The notes beneath the pieces were generated by a model. That model searched no databases and had not been told where the DNA came from. It was given only the letters and a program-made list of their open reading frames with translations. A stretch of DNA of 64,000 nucleotides. It comes from an uncultured Bacteroidales bacterium (GTDB lineage Bacteria; Bacteroidota; Bacteroidia; Bacteroidales; UBA932). Every line of letters begins with the position of its first letter. Position 1 is the first letter of the stretch. The stretch covers positions 61,753-125,752 of the forward strand of contig ONEF01000007.1 in NCBI GenBank assembly GCA_900316795.1. Reading direction: 5' to 3'. The position numbers were made by a program, and so were the translations under genes. Positions 36,009 through 45,048 of the stretch are shown one piece after another.

Positions 36009-36812
36009 ATGAAAAGCAACAAGAACTACATCGAAGAGGCAGACTTTGCCGTGACCGTATGCAAGAAAGACGGAGAAATCGTATATATGAACCAGAAGTC
36101 CAGAAAAACATTCCTGAAGCCCGGAATGCCGGATATCATCGGCCGGAACGTGCTGGACTGCCATCCGGAGCCTGCCAGGACTTTACTCAGCGATCTTCTG
36201 GCGCATCCGAGAAACAACGCCTACACCATTGAGAAAAACGGGATTAAGAAGCTTATCTTCCAGACCCCGTGGTACGACAAGGGAGAATATGCCGGCTTTA
36301 TGGAACTGAGTATGGAGATACCGTTCCAGATGCCTCACAAAGTCCGCACACCAGGAACAGGCAACAACCACTCAGAATCCGCATCCAACCTCGATGCCGG
36401 CCAGACCCAGCCGCAAAAGCCTCACAGGAAGCGTTGCGCTCCAAACTCCATCTTTGTGCTGAAGCCTAACGAAGTGTTCGTATTCGGAAGCAACCTCTCG
36501 GGCTCACACGGAGGCGGAGCAGCCAGAACGGCATACGAGAAGTTCGGAGCCGTGTGGGGAGAAGGCGTAGGACATTTCGGGCAGACCTACGCAATTCCGA
36601 CCATGCAAGGTGGGGTTGAAACCATCAAACCTTATGTAGACCAGTTTATAGCCTTCGCGATGCAGCACCCGGAACTTACCTTCCTGGTAACCCGAATCGG
36701 CTGCGGCATAGCCGGCTTCACGGACGAGGAAATCGCCCCGCTTTTCAAGGTTGCAATGCTTGTTGACAACATCCTCCTCCCGGGGTCCTTCGTAAAAGAG
36801 CTGGAGAAATAG
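36009..36812 (+). CDS. PAS domain fused to A1S_2505-type macro-like domain
   Basis: The 267-residue soluble protein has two parts. Residues 10-112 (ADFAVTVCKKDGEIVYMNQK to EIPFQMPHKVR) match the small stand-alone PAS-sensor protein frequent in Bacteroidales, which normally ends at this MPH-VR. Residues 113-145 are a polar Asn/Ser/Gln/Pro linker. Residues 147-262 (NEVFVFGSNLSGSHGGGAAR, FGQTYAIPTM, VTRIGCGIAGFTDEEIAPLF) match the A1S_2505 phage non-structural family, which resembles the macrodomain fold with its Gly-rich ligand loops. ADP-ribose-type binding is inference. The start at 36009 avoids overlap with the tRNA. The gene lies just after tRNA-Lys, a frequent integration site, so the second domain may be of phage origin. 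Confidence 0.82.
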   Translation: MKSNKNYIEEADFAVTVCKKDGEIVYMNQKSRKTFLKPGMPDIIGRNVLDCHPEPARTLLSDLLAHPRNNAYTIEKNGIKKLIFQTPWYDKGEYAGFMELSMEIPFQMPHKVRTPGTGNNHSESASNLDAGQTQPQKPHRKRCAPNSIFVLKPNEVFVFGSNLSGSHGGGAARTAYEKFGAVWGEGVGHFGQTYAIPTMQGGVETIKPYVDQFIAFAMQHPELTFLVTRIGCGIAGFTDEEIAPLFKVAMLVDNILLPGSFVKELEK

Positions 36813-36823
36813 ACTCTACATTA

Positions 36824-37675
36824 TTACTGGTTTTCTTTACGCGAATTCTCCTCAAACCACTTGCGGATTTCATCCTTGCGGGCAAGAAGAGAGTCAGCAG
36901 GGACGGGAACAGCATACGGATTCTTGAGTGAGGTCTTATAGAGACCGTCAAGGATCTTTTCGGCCTCTTGCAGACGCTTTTCGGCCAACGCATAGTCCCC
37001 TTTGAAAGTCAAAGCCATCATCCCGTCTGCAATGCAGCGGGCATATTGGAAACTCTGCTTGCCATATCGCTGAGAAACAAGATAGGTCATTTGAGCATTA
37101 TAGCCGATGGCCCTGTCAAACTGCCCCAAGCTTGCATAAGAGGTAAATAGACGATAAATCATGTTCTCGTATGACATCTTGGCTCCATCAGTACTGTCCA
37201 TATCAACGGGCTTTGCGGTAAAATACAGGAATTCAGCCTCTTTGTCACGAATAATCTCCTCATAGGCGTCTTTTTCAGACATAAACTTGAAATAATAAGC
37301 TTCAAATTTACGGTGGTAATCAAGTATCTTGTTGAAATCCAGCTCTGGGACATAATACAGCAAATCTTTCTTGTACAAGGCCCACATGATGGCGCTCCTT
37401 GCTGAATCAGCTTCCATCAACTTGTCCAAAGCGGCAACCTCAGCTCTTGCGGAATCTATAAGATGCTCATCTGCAGTGTTGTAAGCCTTGTTCAGAGAAT
37501 CCACCAGATAGGCAAAATCCGGCCTTCCCATAACAGTCAAAGCCTTCAGCGAGTCCAGCCTCAGAGCCTCCTCCTGTTTCTGGGCCTCAGACTTGCAGGA
37601 AGATACACTGACACAAAAAAAGAAAGCAGCAGCACAAACAGCCAAGGTCATTTTACAGGCATCAAAAAACTTCAT
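36824..37675 (-). CDS. Lipoprotein with TPR-like helical repeats
   Basis: The 283-residue protein has a lipobox (SVSSC, Cys27) and is then entirely helical. A TPR-like segment lies at about residues 170-250 (YASLGQFDRAIGYNAQMTYL and FKGDYALAEKRLQEAEKIL). The start at 37675 is supported by the lipoprotein signal and by a promoter 26 nt upstream. Function unknown; it may be an outer-membrane scaffold. Confidence 0.68.
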   Translation of the reverse strand: MKFFDACKMTLAVCAAAFFFCVSVSSCKSEAQKQEEALRLDSLKALTVMGRPDFAYLVDSLNKAYNTADEHLIDSARAEVAALDKLMEADSARSAIMWALYKKDLLYYVPELDFNKILDYHRKFEAYYFKFMSEKDAYEEIIRDKEAEFLYFTAKPVDMDSTDGAKMSYENMIYRLFTSYASLGQFDRAIGYNAQMTYLVSQRYGKQSFQYARCIADGMMALTFKGDYALAEKRLQEAEKILDGLYKTSLKNPYAVPVPADSLLARKDEIRKWFEENSRKENQ

Positions 37676-37700
37676 ATCGTCAAATCTTAGATTTACGGGT

Positions 37701-37709
37701 GCAAATATA
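37701..37709 (-). promoter_or_regulatory. -7 promoter element for the TPR-like lipoprotein
   Basis: TATATTTGC on the minus strand, 26 nt before the start. Confidence 0.65.
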
Positions 37710-37789
37710 CTCTTAATCGGCGACAAAGCACTGTTCCCAAAAATATTCCTAACTTGCATACGCATTAAACTACATATACCAGCAACTAT

Positions 37790-38410
37790 ATGAAAGCATT
37801 ACTCATAAACGGAAGTCCGCGCAAAAGCGGCAACACCGCCACGGCCCTGGCAGAAATAGCAAAAGTACTGGAATCCAAAGGCATAGAGACAGAAACAATG
37901 TGGATTGGCAACCGCCCCGTCAGAGGCTGCATAGCCTGCGGCAAATGCTTTGAAAACCCCGGCCGATGCGCTTTTGACGACGATGTCTGCAACCGCATCA
38001 GCGAAAAGTTCAAGGATATGGACGCCCTGGTTGTTGGCTCACCAGTCTATTACGGACAGCCCAACGGAGCCCTTCTGTCTGTCCTCCAGAGAGCCTTCTT
38101 CTCAAACTCCGCAAACGCTGCCGGTAAACCGGCCGTATCTGTAGCCGTCTGCAGAAGAGGCGGAGCCACAACTGCCTACCAGACTCTCAACATGCCGTTC
38201 CAGATGCTGAATATGCCGGTAATCACCGCCCAGTACTGGGGCATAACCTACGGAATGAACCCAGGAGAAACCGCCCAGGACGCAGAAGGAATGCAAACCA
38301 TGCGCACCCTAGGCAACAACCTGGCATACATCCTCCAGAAGACAGGCGGCCAGCCAGCCCCCGGCCTTCCGGAAGGCGAACAGTGGACCGCCACCAACTT
38401 CATCCGCTAA
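37790..38410 (+). CDS. Flavodoxin-like NAD(P)H-dependent FMN reductase
   Basis: The 206-residue protein has the FMN-phosphate loop INGSPRKSGNTATAL, a CIACGKCFENPGRC cysteine motif, and DALVVGSPVYYGQPNGALLS. This is the NADPH-dependent FMN-reductase / iron-sulfur flavoprotein family. The cysteine spacing CxxCxxC differs slightly from typical Isf and may bind a cluster or be redox-active. Its cellular substrate is unknown; related proteins reduce quinones, azo or nitro compounds. Confidence 0.88.
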   Translation: MKALLINGSPRKSGNTATALAEIAKVLESKGIETETMWIGNRPVRGCIACGKCFENPGRCAFDDDVCNRISEKFKDMDALVVGSPVYYGQPNGALLSVLQRAFFSNSANAAGKPAVSVAVCRRGGATTAYQTLNMPFQMLNMPVITAQYWGITYGMNPGETAQDAEGMQTMRTLGNNLAYILQKTGGQPAPGLPEGEQWTATNFIR

Positions 38411-38478
38411 ACTCCGCACATTCTCATATCAAATCCTGGACACTAAGAACAAACAATTAACTGTACCACATAACAACA

Positions 38479-38997
38479 ATGAAAACTTCTCACTTATTTA
38501 CCACCGTCATTAAGGCTTCAACATTTTCCATCGCGATAATAGCAGCGATGACCCTCCTTTCCTCCTGCAAGCAGAACCAGAAGCAAAACGAAGCCAATCC
38601 GGAAGAAGCGATACTGGGAAAACCATCAGAGGTTAACTACACAGTCGCACAGAATTATTTCATCAAAAACGGTGCGGTATTACCTGAAAACCATAAAATC
38701 ACAGACCAGGAGACCTTCAACCAGATCTTTGGCATGGCCACTACCATGGGAGAAAACGGCAAGCCGACTGAAATCGACTTTGACAAGAGTTTTGTGATTG
38801 CAGTTGAGGAAGGCCCTGTACAGAAGGAAACCACCATGACACCTGACCTGCTGATCAACCACTACGACGGTCAGCTGGTATTCCACTACAATGTTAAACA
38901 AGGCGCAGACATATCCTACACCATCCGCCCGGTTCTGATCATAATCGTGGACAAATCCAACGAATACTTGAATATAAAACCTGTAAAGAATCTATAA
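38479..38997 (+). CDS. Lipoprotein of unknown function
   Basis: The 172-residue protein has a long signal region with lipobox LLSSC (Cys30). The mature part includes YFIKNGAVLPENHKITDQET and a possible beta-sheet core FVIAVEEGPVQKETTMTP. This recalls small META/protease-inhibitor-like Bacteroidota lipoproteins, but no family is certain. The stop lies 2 bp from that of the convergent gene. Confidence 0.65.
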   Translation: MKTSHLFTTVIKASTFSIAIIAAMTLLSSCKQNQKQNEANPEEAILGKPSEVNYTVAQNYFIKNGAVLPENHKITDQETFNQIFGMATTMGENGKPTEIDFDKSFVIAVEEGPVQKETTMTPDLLINHYDGQLVFHYNVKQGADISYTIRPVLIIIVDKSNEYLNIKPVKNL

Positions 38998-38999
38998 AT

Positions 39000-39830
39000 C
39001 TATTTGTCCGCTGCAGGTTTGCGGCGGAAGACGGCCGTCAGGCAGTTGATGATAATATAGGTTGTGATAACTGCAACAAGCATGGCCGGGAAGCTGTAGC
39101 CCCCTATCAAAGCCATAGCAATCTCAACGGCCACTATCAGAAGAAAGATAAACCTGTCACGATTATCTGACCAGGAGAGGTTCCTGAACTTCATCGAGAA
39201 CATCGGAATCTCGCTTACCAGCAGCCAGCACAGCACCGGAGCTATCACAACCGGAAGCCAATAGCACCAATGACATAACACTTTTCCATTTGCTATCAGC
39301 GACCAAGATGATTCAGAAACACTCTGGCCGTATGGTATATCAACAGCAGCTTTCAGGACGGCAATCAATGAAACATACAGTATGGCACATGCCGGAGTGG
39401 CGAGTCCTATAAAGTTTTCTGTCTGGCGCTTGTCATTGTTGAACTTTGCCAGACGCAGGGCTGAAAAAACCGCAATAAGCAACGGCAACACAAAACTCAC
39501 TATTGCTAACAATATCTCCGGCAGCCAAACCGACGAATCAAAATCCGAAGGGCTCGACCCCACCGTAATAGGATACATCTGATAACGTACTCCTACAATA
39601 GCTGGAACCACGCCGAAGCTCACCATATCGGCCAGGGAATCAAGATCCTTACCTATCGCTGAATACGCTTTAAGACTTCTGGCAGCCAGGCCGTCAAAGA
39701 AATCGAAGAAAGCAGCCATCAGCACAAACAGCAAGGCGCCAAGAGCATTGTGCGAGCACATAATCGCCAAACAGCCACAAAGCAGGTTGCAGCAGGTAAG
39801 AGCGTTAGGTATGTGCTTTCTGATTCCCAT
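39000..39830 (-). CDS. CDP-alcohol phosphatidyltransferase, PssA-like, with enlarged loops (copy 1)
   Basis: The 276-residue membrane enzyme contains the CDP-alcohol phosphotransferase motif DFFDGLAARSLKAYSAIGKD followed by LDSLAD, i.e. D-x2-DG-x2-AR-x8-G-x3-D-x3-D. The start HIPNALTCCNLLCGCLAI is typical of phosphatidylserine synthases. It has two extra extracytoplasmic loops (around YPITVGSSPSDFDSSVW and VDIPYGQSVSESSWSL) absent from the homologue about 6 kb away. Serine as acceptor is likely but not certain, since the second copy raises the chance of a different alcohol such as inositol or glycerol-phosphate. Confidence 0.85.
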   Translation of the reverse strand: MGIRKHIPNALTCCNLLCGCLAIMCSHNALGALLFVLMAAFFDFFDGLAARSLKAYSAIGKDLDSLADMVSFGVVPAIVGVRYQMYPITVGSSPSDFDSSVWLPEILLAIVSFVLPLLIAVFSALRLAKFNNDKRQTENFIGLATPACAILYVSLIAVLKAAVDIPYGQSVSESSWSLIANGKVLCHWCYWLPVVIAPVLCWLLVSEIPMFSMKFRNLSWSDNRDRFIFLLIVAVEIAMALIGGYSFPAMLVAVITTYIIINCLTAVFRRKPAADK

Positions 39831-39967
39831 TATGAGGGTAAAGTTAACAAAAAAAGCAATAATGTATGCTTGACCGGCAAGCCTCTATGAATCCGCACAT
39901 TATGTAAAGACCCGCATGCTATTCTCAGCGATATGACGGGTACGGCACATTTTAGACCTCATTTGTT

Positions 39968-39975
39968 TATTTTTG
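39968..39975 (+). promoter_or_regulatory. Candidate -7 element for the UvrA2 gene
   Basis: TATTTTTG matches TAnnTTTG about 58 nt before the ATG. It is flanked by two TCAGCGAT octamers (39924 and, inverted, 39979). Confidence 0.5.
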
Positions 39976-40032
39976 CAATCGCTGAGAAATAAAGCAAGCC
40001 ACAAATTAATTGGATTACGAAATATAAAAGAT

Positions 40033-42543
40033 ATGAACACAGATTTTAAGAACCATATAAACAGCAATGCTGCTGAAAAGCCTGAACACATTGAAGTAAG
40101 AGGAGCCAGAGTCCATAACCTCAAGAACATAGATGTTGACATACCGCTGGGGAAGATTGTGGGGATAGCCGGTGTCAGCGGAAGCGGAAAGTCTTCACTG
40201 GCCCTTGGAGTGCTTTATGCAGAAGGCTCAAGGAGGTATCTGGATTCGCTTTCTACTTATACCAGACGCAGGATGACCTTTTCTGCAAAGGCGGATGTGG
40301 ACGATGTTCTCTATGTTCCGGCTTCTATCGCTCTGCACCAGAGGCCTGGAGTGCCCGGGATCAGATCTACTTTCGGAACCGGAACCGAGTTGCTCAACAG
40401 CCTGAGGCTCATGTTCTCCAGGCTCTCAAGCCACAGATGCCCCAACGGGCACTACGTAGCCCCTACCCTGGCTGTGGCCGCCGGACAGCAGATTGTTTGT
40501 CCTGAATGTGGGACTGCTTTCTATGCCCCTGGAGCAGAAGAACTTGCCTTCAACAGCCAGGGCGCTTGCAAGAGATGCGGCGGAACCGGTATGGTACGAA
40601 CAGTTGACATTGCCACTCTTGTCCCCGACAAGAACCTGACTATAGACCAGGGAGCCGTGGCACCGTGGAACAGCCTCATGTGGTCTCTTATGACCGATGT
40701 ATGCCGTGAGATGGGCGTCAGGACCAACGTACCGTTCAAGGACCTGACACCGGAGGAAAAAGAGATTGTCTATCACGGTCCTGCCCAGAAGAAGCATATT
40801 TTCTACAAGGCCAAGAACAGCAACGTGGCCGTTGAGATGGACTTTACCTACTACAGCGCAGTCCACAGCGTGGAAAACGCCCTGGCCAAGGTCAAGGATG
40901 AAAAAGGCATGAAGAGAGTGGAGAAATTCCTCAAGGAAGACATCTGCCCGGAATGTGGAGGCACCCGTCTCAGTGATGCGGCCAGGGCTCCGAGGCTGAG
41001 GGGAATATCTCTCGCCGATGCCTGCAAAATGCCTCTTGACAAACTCGTGGAATGGGTTAAAGGCGTGCCTGGCTCTCTCCCTGAAGAGATGAGACCAATG
41101 GCTAAAAGCATCTGCGATTCTTTCCTGCTTGTGGCTAAAAGGCTGATGGAACTCGGCCTTGGCTATCTGGCTCCGGACCGATCCGCTTCCACACTCTCAA
41201 CTGGAGAAAGGCAGAGGATGCAGCTGGCCAGATCCGTGCGCAACAGGACAACCGGAGTGCTGTATGTGCTGGACGAGCCTTCCATAGGGCTGCACCCATC
41301 CAACATAACCGGGCTCAACGGAGTGATGCACGACCTGGTTTCAGACGGCAACTCCGTGATTCTGGTAGATCACGACAGCCAGATACTAAAGGAAGCAGAC
41401 TGGATAATAGAAATGGGTCCGTCAGCCGGAGCTGATGGCGGCAAGATCCTTGCAGAAGGCACCGTACCACAGATTTGCTCAAATCCTGAATCAAAGATAG
41501 GACCGTTCCTCAAGCAGAGCCAGACCTCTCTCAAAGCATATTCCAAAGACCTGTTTTCCCAAGGCAGGATACACCTTTCCACATCTGAGATACACACCGT
41601 AAAACCTTTGGAAGTGGATATTCCCAAAGGCAGGCTCACGGTTGTTACCGGCGTGTCCGGCTCCGGAAAGACTACAATGGTCCTGGAAAGCCTTGTTCCG
41701 GCCCTAGAAGCAGACCTGCCGTCCGGAATGCCAAAGCACATAAAAGCCATATCCGCTCCCGGCATTGCGCACGTAAAACTCATAGACGCAACCCCTATCG
41801 GAATAAATGTCCGTTCTACAGTTGCCACATACGCAAACGTCCACGATGAGTTGAGAAAAATCTTCGCCCGGACTTCAGATGCCAAAAAATACGGATACAA
41901 GGCAGGAGACTTCTCCTACAACACAGGCAGCCTCAGGTGCCCGGTCTGCGATGGAACCGGCTCCATAAGCCTTGATGTCCAGTTCCTTCCCGATGTGGAC
42001 ATTCCTTGCCCTGAATGTCATGGGGCCAGATACTCCAAGGAAGCCCGGCAAGTGCTTTACACAAACAAGAACAAGGAGACAGCATCTCTGCCGCAGATAA
42101 TGGACATGGAAGTTTCCACTGCGCTGGAATTCTGCAAAGACATTCCGTCCGTAAGGGAAAGGCTCAAGACACTCGACCATCTGGGCCTTGGCTATCTGAC
42201 GCTTGGGGAAGAGACCCCGAGCCTTTCAGGAGGAGAGGCTCAGCGACTTAAACTTGCCAGCGAAATGGGCCGCACCCAGACCGATTCAGTATTCGTGTTC
42301 GACGAACCGTCCATAGGACTGCACCCACTTGACGTACAGACACTCTTGAGCGTATTCCACAGCCTTCTTGAAGCAGGAGCCACGGTCATAGTCATAGAAC
42401 ACGACCTTGACATCATCCGAAGCGCAGACTATGTGATAGATATGGGGCCAGGCGGCGGAGAAGCCGGAGGAAGGATCGTAGCCACAGGTTCCCCGGCAGA
42501 AATCGCTGAAAACAAGAACAGCATCACCGGCCGCTATTTATAA
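40033..42543 (+). CDS. UvrA-like ABC ATPase, class lacking the UvrB-binding domain (UvrA2)
   Basis: The 836-residue protein has two ABC modules: Walker A GVSGSGKSS near residue 48 and GVSGSGKTT near residue 545, signatures LSTGERQRMQLARS and LSGGEAQRLKLASE, and Walker B VLDEPSIGLHP / VFDEPSIGLHP. C-terminal zinc finger cysteines are present (CPVCDGTG...CPECHGARY). After RLSSHRCPNGH it goes almost at once to CPECGTAFY, so the UvrB-binding domain of about 130 residues is missing, which explains the short length. UvrA2 proteins are linked to DNA-damage or drug tolerance, independently of UvrB. The start with NIDVDIPLG context was preferred over an upstream in-frame TTG. Confidence 0.88.
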   Translation: MNTDFKNHINSNAAEKPEHIEVRGARVHNLKNIDVDIPLGKIVGIAGVSGSGKSSLALGVLYAEGSRRYLDSLSTYTRRRMTFSAKADVDDVLYVPASIALHQRPGVPGIRSTFGTGTELLNSLRLMFSRLSSHRCPNGHYVAPTLAVAAGQQIVCPECGTAFYAPGAEELAFNSQGACKRCGGTGMVRTVDIATLVPDKNLTIDQGAVAPWNSLMWSLMTDVCREMGVRTNVPFKDLTPEEKEIVYHGPAQKKHIFYKAKNSNVAVEMDFTYYSAVHSVENALAKVKDEKGMKRVEKFLKEDICPECGGTRLSDAARAPRLRGISLADACKMPLDKLVEWVKGVPGSLPEEMRPMAKSICDSFLLVAKRLMELGLGYLAPDRSASTLSTGERQRMQLARSVRNRTTGVLYVLDEPSIGLHPSNITGLNGVMHDLVSDGNSVILVDHDSQILKEADWIIEMGPSAGADGGKILAEGTVPQICSNPESKIGPFLKQSQTSLKAYSKDLFSQGRIHLSTSEIHTVKPLEVDIPKGRLTVVTGVSGSGKTTMVLESLVPALEADLPSGMPKHIKAISAPGIAHVKLIDATPIGINVRSTVATYANVHDELRKIFARTSDAKKYGYKAGDFSYNTGSLRCPVCDGTGSISLDVQFLPDVDIPCPECHGARYSKEARQVLYTNKNKETASLPQIMDMEVSTALEFCKDIPSVRERLKTLDHLGLGYLTLGEETPSLSGGEAQRLKLASEMGRTQTDSVFVFDEPSIGLHPLDVQTLLSVFHSLLEAGATVIVIEHDLDIIRSADYVIDMGPGGGEAGGRIVATGSPAEIAENKNSITGRYL

Positions 42544-43671
42544 ACTGACAGAAACGGTGTCTTTCGGGAGCTTGATGTTTCGGACTGAGAGTTTTTCCTT
42601 TCTTTTCTTGTTGTAAAAGACGATATCTAATTCATCTGCGTTTTCTGAATCCACCGGGAATTCCCAGATGGTGAAAGCGGGGGAAGTGTAATTTACTCCA
42701 CGCAGGCTCAGGTAATATTTTGAAACTGGTATTTCTAAGTTATCACATTTTAAGAAAGCTGTCATCTTCTCATATAACTTTGGGTTCAGTTTGTCTCTAA
42801 GGACAATTGTCGTTCTGCCTTGGTCTTTTATCACAAAAACAGGTTTAATCTTATTTGAAGATGAAGCATAGGCCGGATAAGAAACAATGTTATCTGAACT
42901 TAGTGAGTCTTTGAGCCATTTAAAGTACATGGGATTATCATTTCTGAGTTGCATTGCCTCTTCTGCATCTATTCCAACTAATCCTAAGGCAGAGAAGCAA
43001 AGAAATGGCAAGATGGCTGTATTTGAAGGAATTCTGCGGAATTCTGACACGACTGTAACGAACAGCAGTTCGTCATTTTTATCATGTCCTTCAATAATGA
43101 GAGAAAGGATATAATTAGCATTATATCTTGTGCGTGAAAATCCTTGGTTTTGATTTTCAACACTTACATATTGATCCCTTCCGGGGTAATTGTCGTATGG
43201 CGGAATAGAACTGTTTACTTCATTGCGTCTGACATGACCCGGGGAGCGGTCTGCATAACGTTCCCTCATCTTTATAGAGGCTGAGTTTTCTCCTGAAAAC
43301 ACTCTATCGACATCACGTTCAAAATTAAAGCGAACATTGACAATAAAATCTGCTAACTCCTTATTGTAGATTCTTTGTGTCCCCTGGACTTTAAATAGTT
43401 TCTCTATGTATGCGGCCTGATTACTTACTTGTGTTGTATCATCGGTATCAGGATATACTATAAAATATGATTTGCCTGCTATTGGATAATCGCCGTGAGA
43501 GGAGATGCCTATGTCAAATAAAATTGTAATGGGTTTATTACGGGGAGGCAAATTGTCAGACATTTTCTTTAAATCCTGTATTATTTCGGTGACACTTTTC
43601 GTATTCCTTTGTCCCGTACAAAGAGACGATAAGCTAAGCAGTATTGTGGTTAACAAAATAAGCTTTTTCAT
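42538..43671 (-). CDS. Exported protein of unknown function, AT-rich gene
   Basis: The 377-residue protein has a signal peptide (MKKLILLTTILLSLSSLCTGQ region). The mature region has a segment that may be mainly beta (PITILFDIGISSHGDYPIAG) and a C-terminal half with FKWLKDSLSSDNIVSYPAY. The last 100 residues look like a beta-sandwich (VIKDQGRTTIVLRDKLNPKL). No family recognised. By eye its base composition is more AT-rich than its neighbours. It starts 4 bp after the stop of the Cys-rich lipoprotein gene, so the two form an operon. The 3' end overlaps the uvrA2 stop by 6 bp. Confidence 0.62.
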   Translation of the reverse strand: MKKLILLTTILLSLSSLCTGQRNTKSVTEIIQDLKKMSDNLPPRNKPITILFDIGISSHGDYPIAGKSYFIVYPDTDDTTQVSNQAAYIEKLFKVQGTQRIYNKELADFIVNVRFNFERDVDRVFSGENSASIKMRERYADRSPGHVRRNEVNSSIPPYDNYPGRDQYVSVENQNQGFSRTRYNANYILSLIIEGHDKNDELLFVTVVSEFRRIPSNTAILPFLCFSALGLVGIDAEEAMQLRNDNPMYFKWLKDSLSSDNIVSYPAYASSSNKIKPVFVIKDQGRTTIVLRDKLNPKLYEKMTAFLKCDNLEIPVSKYYLSLRGVNYTSPAFTIWEFPVDSENADELDIVFYNKKRKEKLSVRNIKLPKDTVSVSL

Positions 43672-43675
43672 GTCA

Positions 43676-44947
43676 CTATTCATTTATTTCAAAAATGGCA
43701 TAATATGTTTGATTTACATGAACGGTAAAGGAGTATGGATTTTGTGTTGAAACAATATTTTCATCCAGTTTCCATCCAGCAAAGTGATAGCCCGTAAATG
43801 GAGATGCTGTCAGCGTTATAGTATCGTTGGAATTATACCAAGCCTTTTCAGGTAGTATTGAAACAGAGCCGAAGGGAGTTGCTGAGTACGTCAGGACGCT
43901 TATATGGTATCCACTTCCTGTGCCGTTGTTTCCGCTTCCATTTCCGTTTTGGCACGAACCATCGCAACCATATTCTCTACAGTGTGGACACAATTCAACA
44001 TTGCCTTCGCATATGCAAGGATCTTCACTGCAAAACGGACATTTGCAGATACACAGTGATTTCGATAATTGACATTTTTCACAAACATCTTCAGTATTAT
44101 CAATAAACGTATAAACAATGGCATCACAAAAAGAGCAAAAATAGGATGGACTCCCACCGGAATATCCCCAATATATTGCTACATTCCCGCAAGCAGGACA
44201 TGTACTATCTTCGCCAGGGGATGCAGAAGCACCTCCCTTTGTCTGGATCAAGCTGCCATTAAAAACAAATGAAATACCTCTATAAGTCAAGTCATTTCCC
44301 ACACTGTCAACTTTTAGAATCTGAGCCTCCGTGTATAGATTTCGCGATTCGCTCCTGCCGTTGGTAAAGTGCTTTGAACATAAAAGCGCACCGTCTTCTG
44401 AACAGAAAATCTGATAACCGGTGAAAGTGGTTTTATCGCTGAGGAAGGGGTATTTGGAGCTTGAGCCATTCTTGGAATATGAGCCAACTGTTATAACAAC
44501 GGAGTGATGCATGCATCCGTCATCCTTGTGTTTTTCAATAAGCAGTGAAGTATTCAACGGCACTTGGCGGATGTTTTTGTTTATATGTCCTAAACCATCA
44601 TAGAGCATTGCTATAATGGGCGAAGCCATGCGGATTGGAACCTCCACGATATAGCTTTCTGCATTTTCTCCTTCCAAAGAATGTCCCCATTCTATAATCA
44701 TATTCTCAGTGAGGGAATAATCTGCGCTTTTTGTTCCGGCAGCTGTGGCACCGGTTGTAAGAAATTTCAGTGTTCTTGCAGTTTTTTCAAAATAGTCCTT
44801 GGCCTGGGCCTTGGTGAAAGCATTAGAATCTGTTTGTTTCAATCCGTCATCTTTTAGACAAGATAGGAGGGAAATAGCAAACGTTAAACATAAGGTCGGG
44901 CAAACTATAAGTCGCCTATAGATGAGGGTAACTTGTTTGTTAGACAT
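43676..44947 (-). CDS. Lipoprotein with zinc-ribbon-like cysteine cluster and a C-terminal beta-repeat
   Basis: The 423-residue protein has a lipobox (SLLSC, Cys30). Residues 40-235 form an unrecognised domain. Residues 250-332 hold 16 cysteines in CxxC pairs: CPACG at 250-253, CSFC at 271-274, CEKC at 289-292, CICKCPFC at 299-306, CIC at 311-313, CPHC at 320-323, then C328 and C332. A Gly/Asn linker leads to a 75-residue repeat of the divergent InlB/Listeria-Bacteroides type (FGSVSILPEKAWYNSNDTIT, GYHFAGWKLDE). Clustered zinc knuckles are odd in an exported lipoprotein. Metal or disulfide binding is inference. Region AT-rich, possibly acquired. Confidence 0.7.
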   Translation of the reverse strand: MSNKQVTLIYRRLIVCPTLCLTFAISLLSCLKDDGLKQTDSNAFTKAQAKDYFEKTARTLKFLTTGATAAGTKSADYSLTENMIIEWGHSLEGENAESYIVEVPIRMASPIIAMLYDGLGHINKNIRQVPLNTSLLIEKHKDDGCMHHSVVITVGSYSKNGSSSKYPFLSDKTTFTGYQIFCSEDGALLCSKHFTNGRSESRNLYTEAQILKVDSVGNDLTYRGISFVFNGSLIQTKGGASASPGEDSTCPACGNVAIYWGYSGGSPSYFCSFCDAIVYTFIDNTEDVCEKCQLSKSLCICKCPFCSEDPCICEGNVELCPHCREYGCDGSCQNGNGSGNNGTGSGYHISVLTYSATPFGSVSILPEKAWYNSNDTITLTASPFTGYHFAGWKLDENIVSTQNPYSFTVHVNQTYYAIFEINE

Positions 44948-45048
44948 AATAGTTAATTCATATAATTAATAGTGCGTTAAAGATAACAAAATTTCCTCAT
45001 TCTAAATGCGAAATACTTTTTTGATGCTTCAAAACTTGAACCAGAATA

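Noticed and set aside
36009..36812. Prophage or integrated element at tRNA-Lys
   Set aside because: Only one phage-like domain is present; no integrase, duplicated tRNA end or other phage gene was found.
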